64,000 nucleotides of DNA from Furcasterigmium furcatum. Its lineage: Eukaryota > Ascomycota > Sordariomycetes > Glomerellales > Plectosphaerellaceae. Positions 11,517 through 22,037 of this stretch are shown piece after piece. The stretch is from positions 2,984,472 to 3,048,471 of the forward strand of contig BCIA01000005.1 in the NCBI GenBank assembly GCA_001599815.1, written 5' to 3'. The position numbers and the translations under genes are program-made. The notes beneath the pieces were generated by a model. That model was not told the DNA's origin. It saw only the letters and a list, made by a program, of their open reading frames with translations, and did no database searches. The stretch's first letter is position 1. Each line of letters starts with the position of its first letter.

Positions 11517-12638
11517 ATGAGCTCCCCGGCACAAACTGGACCCTCGGTCCCCAAGGACCAGGAAAAGAAGGGCCTCGGGAAGCTTCTCTCTAGGACCAAG
11601 ACTCTGTTCAAGGGCAGTTCCAGCAAGCGAAACTCGACCCTGCAGCCCGGCTCCTCTACCGGTGCCACGTACGTTGAGCCACTGCGCCCTTGATATCGCG
11701 CCCACTGACGTGCCACACAGCCAATCCAAGCCGGCTGCTCCTGCTTCCACCGCTGCCGCTGCCCCCAAGGTTGCGCCTGCGGCCGAGCCCAAGAAGAACA
11801 AGTACGACGATCTCGAGGGCGTCAGCAAGGTTCCGAGGCAGGAGCTGTTCGAGGAACGCGCCAGGAAGCTCGGCGAGAAGTATGGTTTGGAGATTAAGAA
11901 GAGCGAGTGGTACTCCACCGAGGGCACCGCTCTGCGTGTCGAGAAGCCCATCCGCATGCGCGTCCACCGCACCTGCGCTGCCTGCAGTGCCACCTTCAGC
12001 TCCGCTAAGGAGTGTCCCAGCTGCGGCTCGACCAAGTACAAGCGCTACCCGCCCAAGCGTACCGAGGCCGAGAAGATCGCCAGCCGTGAGAGGCGTGCTG
12101 CTCTCATCAAGGCCAACAAGGAGAACGCCCCCATCATCCCTGACTACCGCCCCGAGCCCAAGAAGGAACCCGTCCTCACCAAGCCCAGCAAGACGGGTGG
12201 CCCAGACCTTGTGCACAAGAAGCCCCGTCAGAGGGTGAGACGTACTTGTCATGAGTGCCAGACCCTCTTCAACACCGGCAGCAAGAAGTGCGAAAAGTGC
12301 GAGCACGTCCGTTGCACCGATTGCCCCAGAGACCCGTAAGTCATCACCAGCCCGACGGGCTGCTTCCTACTGACACCCCGAGCAGACCTAAGAAGGACAA
12401 GTATCCTTTCGGATATCCTGGAGACGAATTTGGACCCAACGCAATCCCTCATCACGAATGCGTTGAATGCAAGACCATCTTCCCTGGCGGTGCCCCCGAC
12501 GGCACTCCGTGCAAGAAGTGCTCCCGCCCCAAGGATGCCGACTGCCCACGGCTCAAACCCCGAAAGGTCGAACCCGAGCCAGATCCTGCCATACTGCAGA
12601 GCGTCCAGGCCAAGATCGCAGCTCTTAAACTCGGATAA
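11517..12638 (+). CDS. Uncharacterised protein with three Cys-pair (zinc-ribbon-like) modules
   Basis: Three exons: 11517-11668, 11721-12335 and 12386-12638. The introns are 52 nt (GTACGT..CAG) and 50 nt (GTAAGT..CAG with CTGAC). The product has 339 residues. After a basic, low-complexity N-terminus (KKGLGKLLSRTKTLFKG) come three cysteine clusters: C136/C139/C149/C152, C227/C230/C241/C244 with C249/C252, and C281/C284/C298/C301 with C309. Each has the form CxxC, 9-13 residues, CxxC, as expected of structural zinc sites. Arg/Lys-rich linkers (KKPRQRVRR) join them. The start is the first ATG of the frame that leads into the spliced chain; the frame is open upstream, in the leader. I do not recognise a named family. 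Zinc binding is inferred, and a role with nucleic acid or protein partners is only a guess. Confidence 0.75.
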
Positions 12639-14131
12639 CGATCTTGACGGTCCTGTGTTGGTGCAGCAAAGAAGAAGACGGGAGTTGATTGTGAGACATG
12701 ACAGCGAGTCAGCAAAATTGGATTTTCCCTTCGCATTTCCCCCTCAGATATCTCTATCACAGAAGCCATCCCGCCACATTTACGCCTTGCCACGAATCCC
12801 ACCATTGCATCTCATCTCATCTCTCCCATCGGAGGACGACCTTTCGAATCTGGCATTACTTCGAAATATGGCATGCTTGTTTTGACCCGGGATGGTCATG
12901 GCTGTTGATGGGCATAGAGATGTCTTCGAACACGGGCCGGACGAATGTAAGAGGCATTCGCGCCACATTCCTCCTCATCCTGCCCATCTGCTTCTTAACC
13001 CTCCCTCTACATCATACTACAATGAGACACAAATCATGAGGTGCCATCATCTCCCCGCTTGCCTAGGGACATTGTGCAATGTATATTTTGTGCTCTTCGG
13101 AATCGGCGTGCTATTGATTGTTTACCAGGCCCATCATCGACAACTCCTGGCGATGTTGCTCGTCGCCCCATCTCATGTGATGTCTCAGAAGTGGTCAATT
13201 TCCTGACGCCAATAGCCTGGCCCAAACAACAAAGATGTCAGAAGCTTGATCCGAGCTCCCAACCCAACCCAGCCCGCCGGGTCGGGTCCAGAACCACTCC
13301 CTCGGTCCTTCTCCTTGGGCTGGGACGCGCAGACGCGGCGTGACAATGTGACGAGGATGCATCGGCCAGATCTCACCATTCCACTTGCGGCGCAGCATCA
13401 GCACACACACCCAAAGCTGCTGGCGCACCACACTCACGGAATGCAGGGACTGGACATCTGCGCTGACGTTCCAACAGAGCGGCCCAGCAGGGCGGGCGAA
13501 TCGCCTTGCCCTGTCACTCAAGTTGGCCGACCGCAGCGCCGCACCCGACCACGCGTGCGGGAGCTGACCCATCCCGTCGTCCGCTTCCGGGCTGATGTTT
13601 GGGACGGATCAAATGGACAGAATGTGACTGACTGCCAACCGCATCGCCAGCCAACCAATGCCTGCTGGAGGATCGCCTCATGGAAGGCCGTGCGCGAACG
13701 AGATCTGGATGGCCTTTCGTCTTCCAGAGGGATGGTCCAGGCCACGAGGGCAGCCGTGCGCAGGAAGACCTGGCCGGGGTGAGGCCCGAATGTCTCAGAC
13801 ATGACATCCTCATCACATTGGGATGTCTCGGCAAAGATGACGGAGCTAGCCTCGATGTTTTTTTACCGACTCATCGGAACCTTCAGCATTAATTCGTCCA
13901 TGTCACTTGAGGTCACCCAATTTGAACCCCCTCTGATAGTCTCGAGGGTTGGTTTTTGGTGTATTGAGTGGATTAAGTCTGAAGCCCATATGCCTACTAC
14001 TGAGCCGCCCATCTACGTTTGGTTGTCGACATGGGCCTCAGAGCTAGCATTACCCAGTGCACCCATTCTCGCAGCCATCAATAGACGCAGAAGCATACCC
14101 GACGGCAATATGACTACTTCAATATCGCGCT
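12639..14131. other. Intergenic, convergent genes (1.5 kb)
   Basis: This is 3' flank of both neighbours. Frames are short and overlapping, with no recognisable product. Confidence 0.55.
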
Positions 14132-15950
14132 TCATTCCACCGTCTCGACAACGACGTTCTCGTACGTGAACAAAACGTCGCTACCGTGAGGCACTGCAGC
14201 GCCCACCGTCTCCGTCCTATTCCGCTGCACGCCGATGTAACCATCCTTCAAAGTGTCCATCCGCTGGTTAAGCTGCCGACCCGACTCGCGAACCTTGCCC
14301 TCGGATAGCTCCCGCTGCAGCGTCTGGAGGTCTGGGTGGGCTAGGACTGGTAGAAGCCTGTTGGATGGGTAAAAGCGGCCGCGGATGTCGTCTTCGCGAA
14401 GCACGGCATTTTGGCGCAGGAGACCGACGCGCCAATGAGCAGTCGGGCTGAACTGCTCTCGGAACACCACCTCGTCCCTCAGGGCGGCCGGGAGTAGCTC
14501 AGGCGACACGTCGACGGCTCCAGAGGGCAGGGTCTCATCGCCGGCGAGAGTGATGAAGAGATCCCCCTTGAAGTAGACAGCACCCGGCATGGTGGACGCT
14601 GTGCAGATCTCGCGAAGCCCCAGCAAGGCGTCCAGCCACTCCTGGGCGAGGCTTGAGGGGGGCTTGATGCGGACGCGAATGGCATCGCCGACCTCAACAC
14701 GCTCCGCGCCGAGGAATATACCATGGAAGTCAGTCTTACGGCCGTCCTCCGAGGTAGATAGACGTGTGAACAGCGAGTAAGACTGTGAGATTTTGAGGGC
14801 TGCCATTTTGGAGGCGTCGAGCAGGATAGACTCCCTTCTATGTGGCTCGGCAGCGATGGCCTGGAAGACTGCGTCCCACGGCGCGTTGTCAAAGCTCTTT
14901 CCCTGCAGTTCAGTAAGGGAGACGGGAGGTACGGTAAAGGCGAGAAATGGTCGTAACTCCGTCTCGGCCTTGCTCTGGAGCTGGCTCTGGTTGAAAAGGC
15001 CGTGAGAAATGGGCAGGATCTCATAGCGCTTATTGCTATAGTCTGCCCTCGCAATGAGACCGATGCGCCAGCTAGGGAGGACTTGGAACCAGACAAGCTC
15101 GCCGACCCTGAAGAACAAGGACGAAACTTGGAGGTTGAAGGCGACCAGAGCCGGTTCCGCGGCCGGGTTCTGTGCAGGGGTGGAGCCATTGGTAGACGGC
15201 ATATCCAGTGTTTGCGCCGGAGCCGGGACCAAGGCGGGAGCAACAGACGGGATCACGGCCGGCTGGGCTGCAACGGGCGGGGTTGGCGTAGGAGTTGGTG
15301 TAGCACTCTGTGTGGCTTTTGTTGACTTTGCCTTGGGGGCCTTGGGGGCAGATGACGAGCCCGTGGGAGCCGTCGACTGAAGGAGGGCTGCTTTTGGTTC
15401 GGTGATTGCCAATTCCTCGGCACCGGGGACGGCCTTGGGCGGGTTGCAATGAATACAGCAGCAGTCCCTGGGATCCTTTGACCCCGAGATGAGCCAAAGG
15501 AGGTGGATGCCGAACTCTTGGGGGCTCTTGAAAAGCTTAGACTTGGCGGGATATCCAGACACCCAAAGGTGCTTGGACCTCTCGTAAAGCCAGTATCCGC
15601 GAGGAAACTCGACATACCAAGGCAGGCCGTCTGGGCACAATGTCAGTACTTCGTCTCAGGTTCAGCGACCGGTGGGAATTGACTGAGGTTTACGTACCCG
15701 GGGGGTTTGGCGCGAGCTCCTGCTTGAGTAGGATGCCAAGTTTGATGCGCCACTCGACGAACCGAGCATCATCTTCGGCCAGTCGCAGCATCTGAGGCTT
15801 CGCCCTAGGCGTCTTTTCTGGGGCAGCGCCGGTCTTCTTTACGGTTTTAGCGGAATCAGTATCGACGGGGTTTGGCCAGTATCCCGGGCCAGAGTCCTGG
15901 CCGTCGCTGTGAGGGATCTGAATCCGTTGGTAGTCCTGTTGGGTCACCAT
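14132..15950 (-). CDS. Clr2-type transcription-silencing protein
   Basis: Two exons, 15950-15698 and 15630-14132, with a 67-nt intron (GTACGT..CAG); 583 residues. The first exon has GYWPNPVD and the second continues with a conserved block containing GYWLYERSKHLWVSGYP, then FGIHLLWLISGS and a Cys patch DCCCIHC. This pattern matches the N-terminal domain of cryptic loci regulator 2. An Ala/Pro/Thr-rich linker (about residues 160-230) leads to a C-terminal domain (FRVGELVWFQVLPSWRIGLI; GDAIRVRIKPPSSLAQEWLDAL) resembling the BAH-like half of Clr2. In fission yeast Clr2 is part of the SHREC silencing complex with Clr1, Clr3 and Mit1. In filamentous fungi the function is inferred: a nuclear, probably heterochromatin-associated scaffold. 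Confidence 0.8.
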
Positions 15951-16602
15951 GATTCGGCTGTCTGCGTCGGGCCGCAGATCCCTTCACCGGATGAGATGGG
16001 GCTGGCTCGAGTGTAGGAAATAAGTCGAGGACGACTGGACGCCCTGCAGGCCCAGACGGCGAACCTGTCGTGGTTCGAGGTACCGTAATGACGGCCGAAG
16101 CTCTGGAATGCTAGCCAGAGATCGGCCTGCCGGGTTGTTGGCCAGATAAAGCTGCTAGCTCGGGAAAACAGCAGGAGCATTCAGCCTTGAAGCGATTTTG
16201 GAATATTGCGAGAGGTGTAACTCACCGCAGGTCACACTCTAAGAGTGTGTGTTGAATCGGTGGTGACCGTCAGTTCACCCTTGTTCGAGGCTGGTGGTCG
16301 AGGTTCAAAGACCTTCACTAACAATTATTAGTCATCCAGACCAGGACAACAACCCAGACGGGTGTACTTGGGCGTGCCTATGAAACTTTTTAGGTAGGTT
16401 CTTCGCCAGTTGTGGCTTTCTTGACCGGAGAGGGTCGAATGAGTATGGGGGTCATTCGGCAAATAATTGATATCGTCTCGATGCTGCCTTTTTCTTTGTA
16501 CTACTGCTCCCCTCTCGCTTACGCCCGCCTCTGAAATGCAGAACCAGTCCCCCGGGGTATCACACACAAGAAGACGAAGAAAATAAGACAAGGCGCCAGA
16601 AC
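15951..16602. other. Intergenic (0.65 kb)
   Basis: Upstream region of the Clr2-like gene and 3' flank of the membrane-protein gene. No gene seen. Confidence 0.6.
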
Positions 16603-18251
16603 TTAGTCCCGCCGCGAAGTTACGACGACCGTATTTTGCTTCCAGGTAGAGCCTCTCCAGATAGGCCACTCATCGACGTCGGGGATTTTGCCGTGCCGCT
16701 CTACGTGAATCTCGCTCAGGCGGATACTCTCGAGTGGACTGACTTGGCTCGGTTGGGGTTCCGACTCGTAGGATGTAGGAGGAATCCCAGGCGTCGGAGG
16801 TGCTGATCCCAGCCGCTCCGTGCCCTGGGCGACGAAAATCCGTCTGAGCTTCTGGGGCACGAGACTGTCTCGCATGTATTCCCGGAATGCCTTGGTGGTG
16901 CCAAAGACAACGAATGTTAGCAAGCTGGCTGATACGCCGGGCATGAAGTTCAGTAGGTCACCCTGTAGTCGCTCCAGGGTGAGATCCGGCTCCGCTGGCA
17001 GCGAGTCCTGGGCATTCGACTGAGCCGAGCTGAGCTGGAAGGTGACTGTGAAGAGTTGAAACACGCTGCGCAGAGAAGCACAAAGTCAGCAGCTGTCTGT
17101 CTGCCTCCAGCGTCCAGGTAAACGCACCCCATGGTAACAGCAGCAATCGAGAAACGCGTCACCAGCCAGCGGTCATAAATCGATCGTCGGCCCCGTTTGG
17201 CCCCATCCGTTTGCGTGCCGTCGCTCAGCATCGACCCTGATCGCTCGCCATATCCGACATGCCATGATATGACTCGTCTCCGAGTGTCAACGTACTACGA
17301 ACCACCAGAGTCAGTGATTGGCTTTTGTGGAGGTGTTTGGAGCTAGTCATCGAGTCCGAAGAGCAGAGGCATGTCGCAGACCTCCCGAAACAACCAGAAT
17401 GGGTGAAGATGAACTCCGGGATAACGTACCTTGATCAAGATGACCAGCAGCGTCACTATGCTCCCGGAGACTGCAGAGATAACTATCTTTTCGTTTAGTC
17501 TGTGCATTATAATTCGGAGCATGAGACGTACGAAATACATCTGCAACAACGAGGAAGGCAACGGGATTGCGCTGCAGTGCGTCGAGTTGAAGAAGACCGA
17601 TCGTAATGATGGGCAATCCGACTGCCATCATTTTCGAAACATCGTTCCATCTGCCCCTCAAGGCTGCGATGAAATTGGCCTGGAATATGGACTGCGCGAG
17701 CGCCGTGGCCCTGCTCGGTGTTAGCCGCGAACCATTTGCCATGGCAGATGCAAGCCGGAGTCTGCGCTCACCAGAAGAAAGTGGCCAATGCAGTGACATT
17801 GTAACTGTACAATTCTGTGCGCTCAAGGTCAATCAAGGGCATCCGTGACATCGCGGGGAGAAGAGCATACGGAGATAGAACAAGACCAAATCGAGACCGT
17901 AGGATTGTCCCGCGATTATAAGCTCAGCATTGCCCAGATTCTCGAGAGCGTGGTGATGTTGCTCGATTTTGATATCTCTCCATCTCACGATGGTGTGTAT
18001 TTGTTGTGCTATGGAGGCGCCTGAGCCGAGAGCAGTCGAATAGGACATAAGAGCCACGTCTGTTGACCCGTGTTAGTCGAAGGAACGAGGCCTATCACGG
18101 GGGAGGGTAGGGACGAGGACTGACAGCTCTTGGCTTCCCGATGAGCCGATAGAAGCCATATCATCAGGAAACTGGCTGAGAGACAGACGAAAGAGTAGAC
18201 GAGGACGCCAATGGCGGTCCCCAGCTTTTCCACGGGCAGTTGAGAAGCCAT
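16603..18251 (-). CDS. Seven-helix fungal integral membrane protein (GPCR-like topology)
   Basis: Seven exons: 18251-18125, 18059-17871, 17814-17772, 17710-17532, 17470-17430, 17294-17128 and 17065-16603. All six introns are GT..AG, total length is a multiple of three, and the product has 402 residues. Joined, they give seven hydrophobic helices: AIGVLVYSFVCLSASFLMIW; YVALMSYSTALGSGASIA; GLDLVLFYLQ with VTALATFFWATALAQ; MMAVGLPIITIGLLQL; VAFLVVADVFLSGSIVTLLV; LVTRFSIAAVTMGVFQLF; and FMPGVSASLLTFVVFGTT. A soluble tail of about 110 residues follows, with GTTKAFREYMRDSL directly after helix 7. I recall similar proteins called only 'integral membrane protein' in Sordariomycetes. Whether it signals through a G protein is unknown. 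The 43-nt and 41-nt exons are easy to miss. Confidence 0.75.
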
Positions 18252-20069
18252 CTCAGGCCATGACACCCGCACACGCCTGGATCACGGACGGTTCACCAAG
18301 GTATCGGACAGAAAGGGAAGGAAAAGCAAGAAACGGACAAGGGGGGAGCAGACGGCACCTGGGTCAGGTTCAAGTACGTATCCCTTGCGATCTTCACAAG
18401 GGTTATTGGGTTGGGGGCGCGCCTTGAGCCCGACTTGCCCGTTAACGGGGCTGATTACTTTCCGGAGATTCCCAGACCAGGAAGCCCTGGTACCAGATCT
18501 GCGACGCATAATATGGATGGGGAGGGCCCGCAGATCTGGCGGGAGATGCATCGGAAGTTTTCTCACTTCCGGGGGACCACATGGTCGTTTCGCCTGGCAT
18601 ACGACCTCATATGGCAGGCACCTTCGATTCGGCGAACGCTTCGGGAATAGGTATCCAGGTGACTGTGGCCTGATTGGCGGCAATATCGCTTCTCCCTGCC
18701 CCTGAGAAGGGGACAAATAACGGTGAATCGCCAGGCCTGGGTCAGCGGATTCGAGCCGGGAGAGGCTTCATCAGCCTCTGAGCTGAAACATCCCTTGTTG
18801 GCTTCATAGAACCGCAAGGCTGGCCCCTGTCTCGTTGACGCTGCAATGAGCTGCCGACTGATCCCATTGGCAGATCGTGACATCGGCCATGTCTCTCTTG
18901 TGTTCCTGAGCAGGGCATTCCGGCCAAGGATCAGCTAGCGTGGCCCCTAGTCCCAGGCTGGGTGCTGGTTCGTAGTCCGAGCGAGAGAGAGAATGGTGAG
19001 AGGAGCCCATCGGATGGCGAGTCGGACATGAAACGGACCACATGGCCTCTGATAGGGTTCCCTTCCATCTCCGGTTACGACGATGCCCGAGATGAGGCGA
19101 AGAGGAGTCCTGACCCGCTCAAGCACCGGCTTCTAGAAGGAAGATGAGGCGTCAACCTTTGAGACGATATTGTGACAGGCTTCGAAACCCGAAGGAAGAC
19201 GTGCGGGGACATGATCAGGATGGATCATCTGGGGAGCTCGAGGGGGCTCCTTGATCTCGCCCTCGAGGAGCTATGCATAGCAAAGGCTGCCGATGGAGCA
19301 ATGTGAGGCTTGTCAAGTCAACGGGCATACATGGCCGTTGTAAGGAATGATTGGCGGCCAGTGACAAGGGGGATCTAATCAGAATATCGGATTCGACCGA
19401 GTTCTCGATTGTCAGCTGCGTTGATCTCCCAACTTCCCGGAGAAGGACATAGCTACACCACACTACCGGGTGTTGGGACTAGACCAGACGTCTCGAGACG
19501 CCGCTGGTTTCTCCATCTGCTCAGATAAGAAGAACCTATTCGTCCAGAACAAGTATTCCGAAGGCCAGGCCACCTGTTGCTCGGTATTTGATTGTGGTTG
19601 TCGCGTCGGTTAAGGTCCTGTGTCGGCTTCACTTGTGTCCGCCTCAAAAGTCGCCGTCTCGCCGGACGTCGGAATTAGCCCGTAGTCCCTCGTACAGCTG
19701 CTGCTTCACTCGCAAAGAGACAATGGAGTCGCCAGAAGACCTAAGCCGTGTAAACACCAACACGGCAGATGTATCTAGAGTCCAAAGGATGAAGGCGGAT
19801 GGAAGTTACGGACCTCCCTACTAGGTATTCAGCTTGGAGTACTGGAAGGTGCTGCGGACGAAATTCGGGCGCTGAAGAAGCCCCACTTCGAATTCGAGCT
19901 GTCGCGGTGCAGGCACTTCGACCACTTTACGCGTCGACTCGCGTCGCTTCTTCCAGCGGAGGACGTACAAACTAAGAACCTCCAAATATTCACGACATTG
20001 AGAAACCCTGCCGATCTGCGTAGAACGACCACCCTCGGAGAACCCTCCCCAACACACCAATACCGTACC
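18252..20069. other. Intergenic, divergent promoters (1.8 kb)
   Basis: Lies between the divergently transcribed membrane-protein and nse1 genes. No frame has recognisable features; regulatory sequence is assumed. Confidence 0.55.
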
Positions 20070-21035
20070 ATGGCTGCCGCAGTGCCGCAACACTACAATG
20101 ACGGCAACCGCGCGTTCCTCCAGGCATTCATGGCCCGCGGAATGATGACATTCGAAGACGCGAGACCGGTGCTTGCCGCTATATTCAGCCTCGACGAAAA
20201 CGAGGACGTCTCAGAGGAGCAAGTCACCCCTGATGACTTCGAGTCATACCTGGCAGCAGCTTCGCAGGCGATTTCCTCCTTCGACTACGAGATACGAAGC
20301 GCCGTGCACCAAAGGACGAAGGAGCGCATCTACGCGCTGGTCAACACAACATCCGACCCCATGACGCAACTTGCGACCACCTACGCGCCGGACGAGCTCT
20401 CCTTCGTCAAGCGCCTCCTCGATGCCATCTGCGAAACGAACAACACGCCACGAATGGAGATGATGTGCATCGCCGGCATGGATGCCACCAAGCTAGGAAG
20501 ACCAAAGAAACCGAGCAACCCTGATGGCGAGGCAACGCAGACGCAGACGCAAGCGCCGGACAAGGGCCTCAAGCACAGCGAGGTCGAGCAGATGCTCTAC
20601 AAGCTCACCAGCGAAGGGTGGCTGGAAAAGTCCCGCGAGGGTTACTACAGCCTCACGCCGAGGGCGCTCATGGAGCTGCGGACGTGGCTCATCGACTCGT
20701 ACAACGACCCGGATCTCGGGCCCGAGGAATGGCAGCGCATCAAGTTTTGCAAGGCTTGCAAGGATATCGTCACGCACGGCAAGAGGTGTTCAGAGCCAGA
20801 CTGCACCTTCCGGTTACATGACATCTGCGAAGGGGCCTACTGGAGGACGCAGAGGGAGAAAAAGTGCCCGCAGTGCTCGCGGGACTGGAGTGGGAGTCTC
20901 TTTGTGGGAGAAAGAGCCCTCACGAGCACCGATGCATATCAGAGGGGCCGCAGGAAGAGCGGCGGCGGCCCAGCCAGTCGGAGGAGTAATGTGGCTGAGG
21001 CGAATGAGGACGACCAGGAGGAGGAGGAGGAGTGA
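20070..21035 (+). CDS. nse1: Nse1, Smc5/6 complex RING-like subunit
   Basis: Single exon, 321 residues. The frame is open upstream but the first ATG is at 20070, in good context (ACCATGG). The N-terminal half is the helical/winged-helix Nse1 region (YNDGNRAFLQAFMARGMMT; LSFVKRLLDAICETNN; GWLEKSREGYYSLTPRALME). The C-terminal half has the variant RING: CKAC at about 229-232, then C, C, H, C and CPQC (KFCKACKDIVTHGKRC, EKKCPQCSRDW). The tail is acidic (EDDQEEEEE). Family knowledge: Nse1 pairs with the MAGE protein Nse3 and kleisin Nse4 in the Smc5/6 complex, acts in DNA repair and replication-fork stability, and has ubiquitin-ligase activity. Length fits fungal Nse1. Confidence 0.93.
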   Translation: MAAAVPQHYNDGNRAFLQAFMARGMMTFEDARPVLAAIFSLDENEDVSEEQVTPDDFESYLAAASQAISSFDYEIRSAVHQRTKERIYALVNTTSDPMTQLATTYAPDELSFVKRLLDAICETNNTPRMEMMCIAGMDATKLGRPKKPSNPDGEATQTQTQAPDKGLKHSEVEQMLYKLTSEGWLEKSREGYYSLTPRALMELRTWLIDSYNDPDLGPEEWQRIKFCKACKDIVTHGKRCSEPDCTFRLHDICEGAYWRTQREKKCPQCSRDWSGSLFVGERALTSTDAYQRGRRKSGGGPASRRSNVAEANEDDQEEEEE

Positions 21036-22037
21036 GCGGGATTATTTCCGGAACATGATACCCCAAATCAGTGATTGATTGCGATGTCGCGGGCACCAGC
21101 GGGCCCAATTGATAGGGTATTGCATGGCATTCGAGACCCTGCCGATCAGGGAGGTGCCGAAAAGGTGGCAGGGTTGTACGTGGCGAATGTTTGTGCGTGG
21201 CCAATGTTGGGTGCGCGCTTGCGCTGAATTGTTTCTCAGAGTCAGCCGGGACGTTGCTGAAGAGGCAGCCCAAGGAGACCGGCGAACCGTCCACTAGGTA
21301 TCCAGTTTTACTACCTAGGTTAAAGGTTCCTAAGAGACTCGGTCCTACTTACAGCGTACTTCTACACCACATTCCAGGTCAGATAGCCAGGCAGGACGGG
21401 ACCCAACGGGAACAGGGAGGGCCCTCGACATCAGGATGATGATGGAAGCGAAGGCCCCGCGGCCCCCGAAACGGAACGATCCAGGCGCCTGGCTCGTGGC
21501 TTCTGGCCAATCAACACCCCGAACACCCCGGTAAATCACGTCCCGAAATGCCGGCATGTGTTGTAACAGCGGATCTCAGGGATCCATGGATCTGAGCTGG
21601 GAGGGCGCCCACTAAAAATCAACGACCCAGCGTGCAAGCGGCGCGGGCAAGCATGTGCACATGACATCACGCGCCCAGCGTGGCTGCGCAAGCTCCCTCC
21701 CCGTCCAAACCACCCAGGCGAGTAGCTAATGATGCCACAACTTCTTCTCAAACCTGCCCGCGCTTCACCAACCACGGCACAGCATCCATTTCCACTGGCG
21801 CCTCCGCCTCTTCGCCAAATAAAAGACGGGGACTCATAAATTGTCCCACCGCGGTGTCTTGTGCAAGTTTCCACCTCCCCAGTATCAACTTCTCAACGTC
21901 CCAACCTTCTCCAATCTCTCGACCGCAAAACGACGAATAGAGCCTCACGCTTCCTGGCTGGTCGCAAGATATCGACTCTAGACACCCCAGACGCAACGTA
22001 CGCGCGGCCACCTCCGGCGCCAACCGCCGCCGCCATC
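21036..22037. other. Intergenic (1.0 kb)
   Basis: 3' flank of nse1 and promoter of the next gene. It contains CTACCTAGGTT at 21311-21321, an imperfect relative of the palindromes at 34292 and 50573. No gene seen. Confidence 0.6.

Noticed and set aside
11656..12306. 216-residue antisense frame over the Cys-module gene
   Set aside because: Leu/Gly/Ala-rich mirror of a sense exon; the sense strand has splice sites and conserved Cys spacing.
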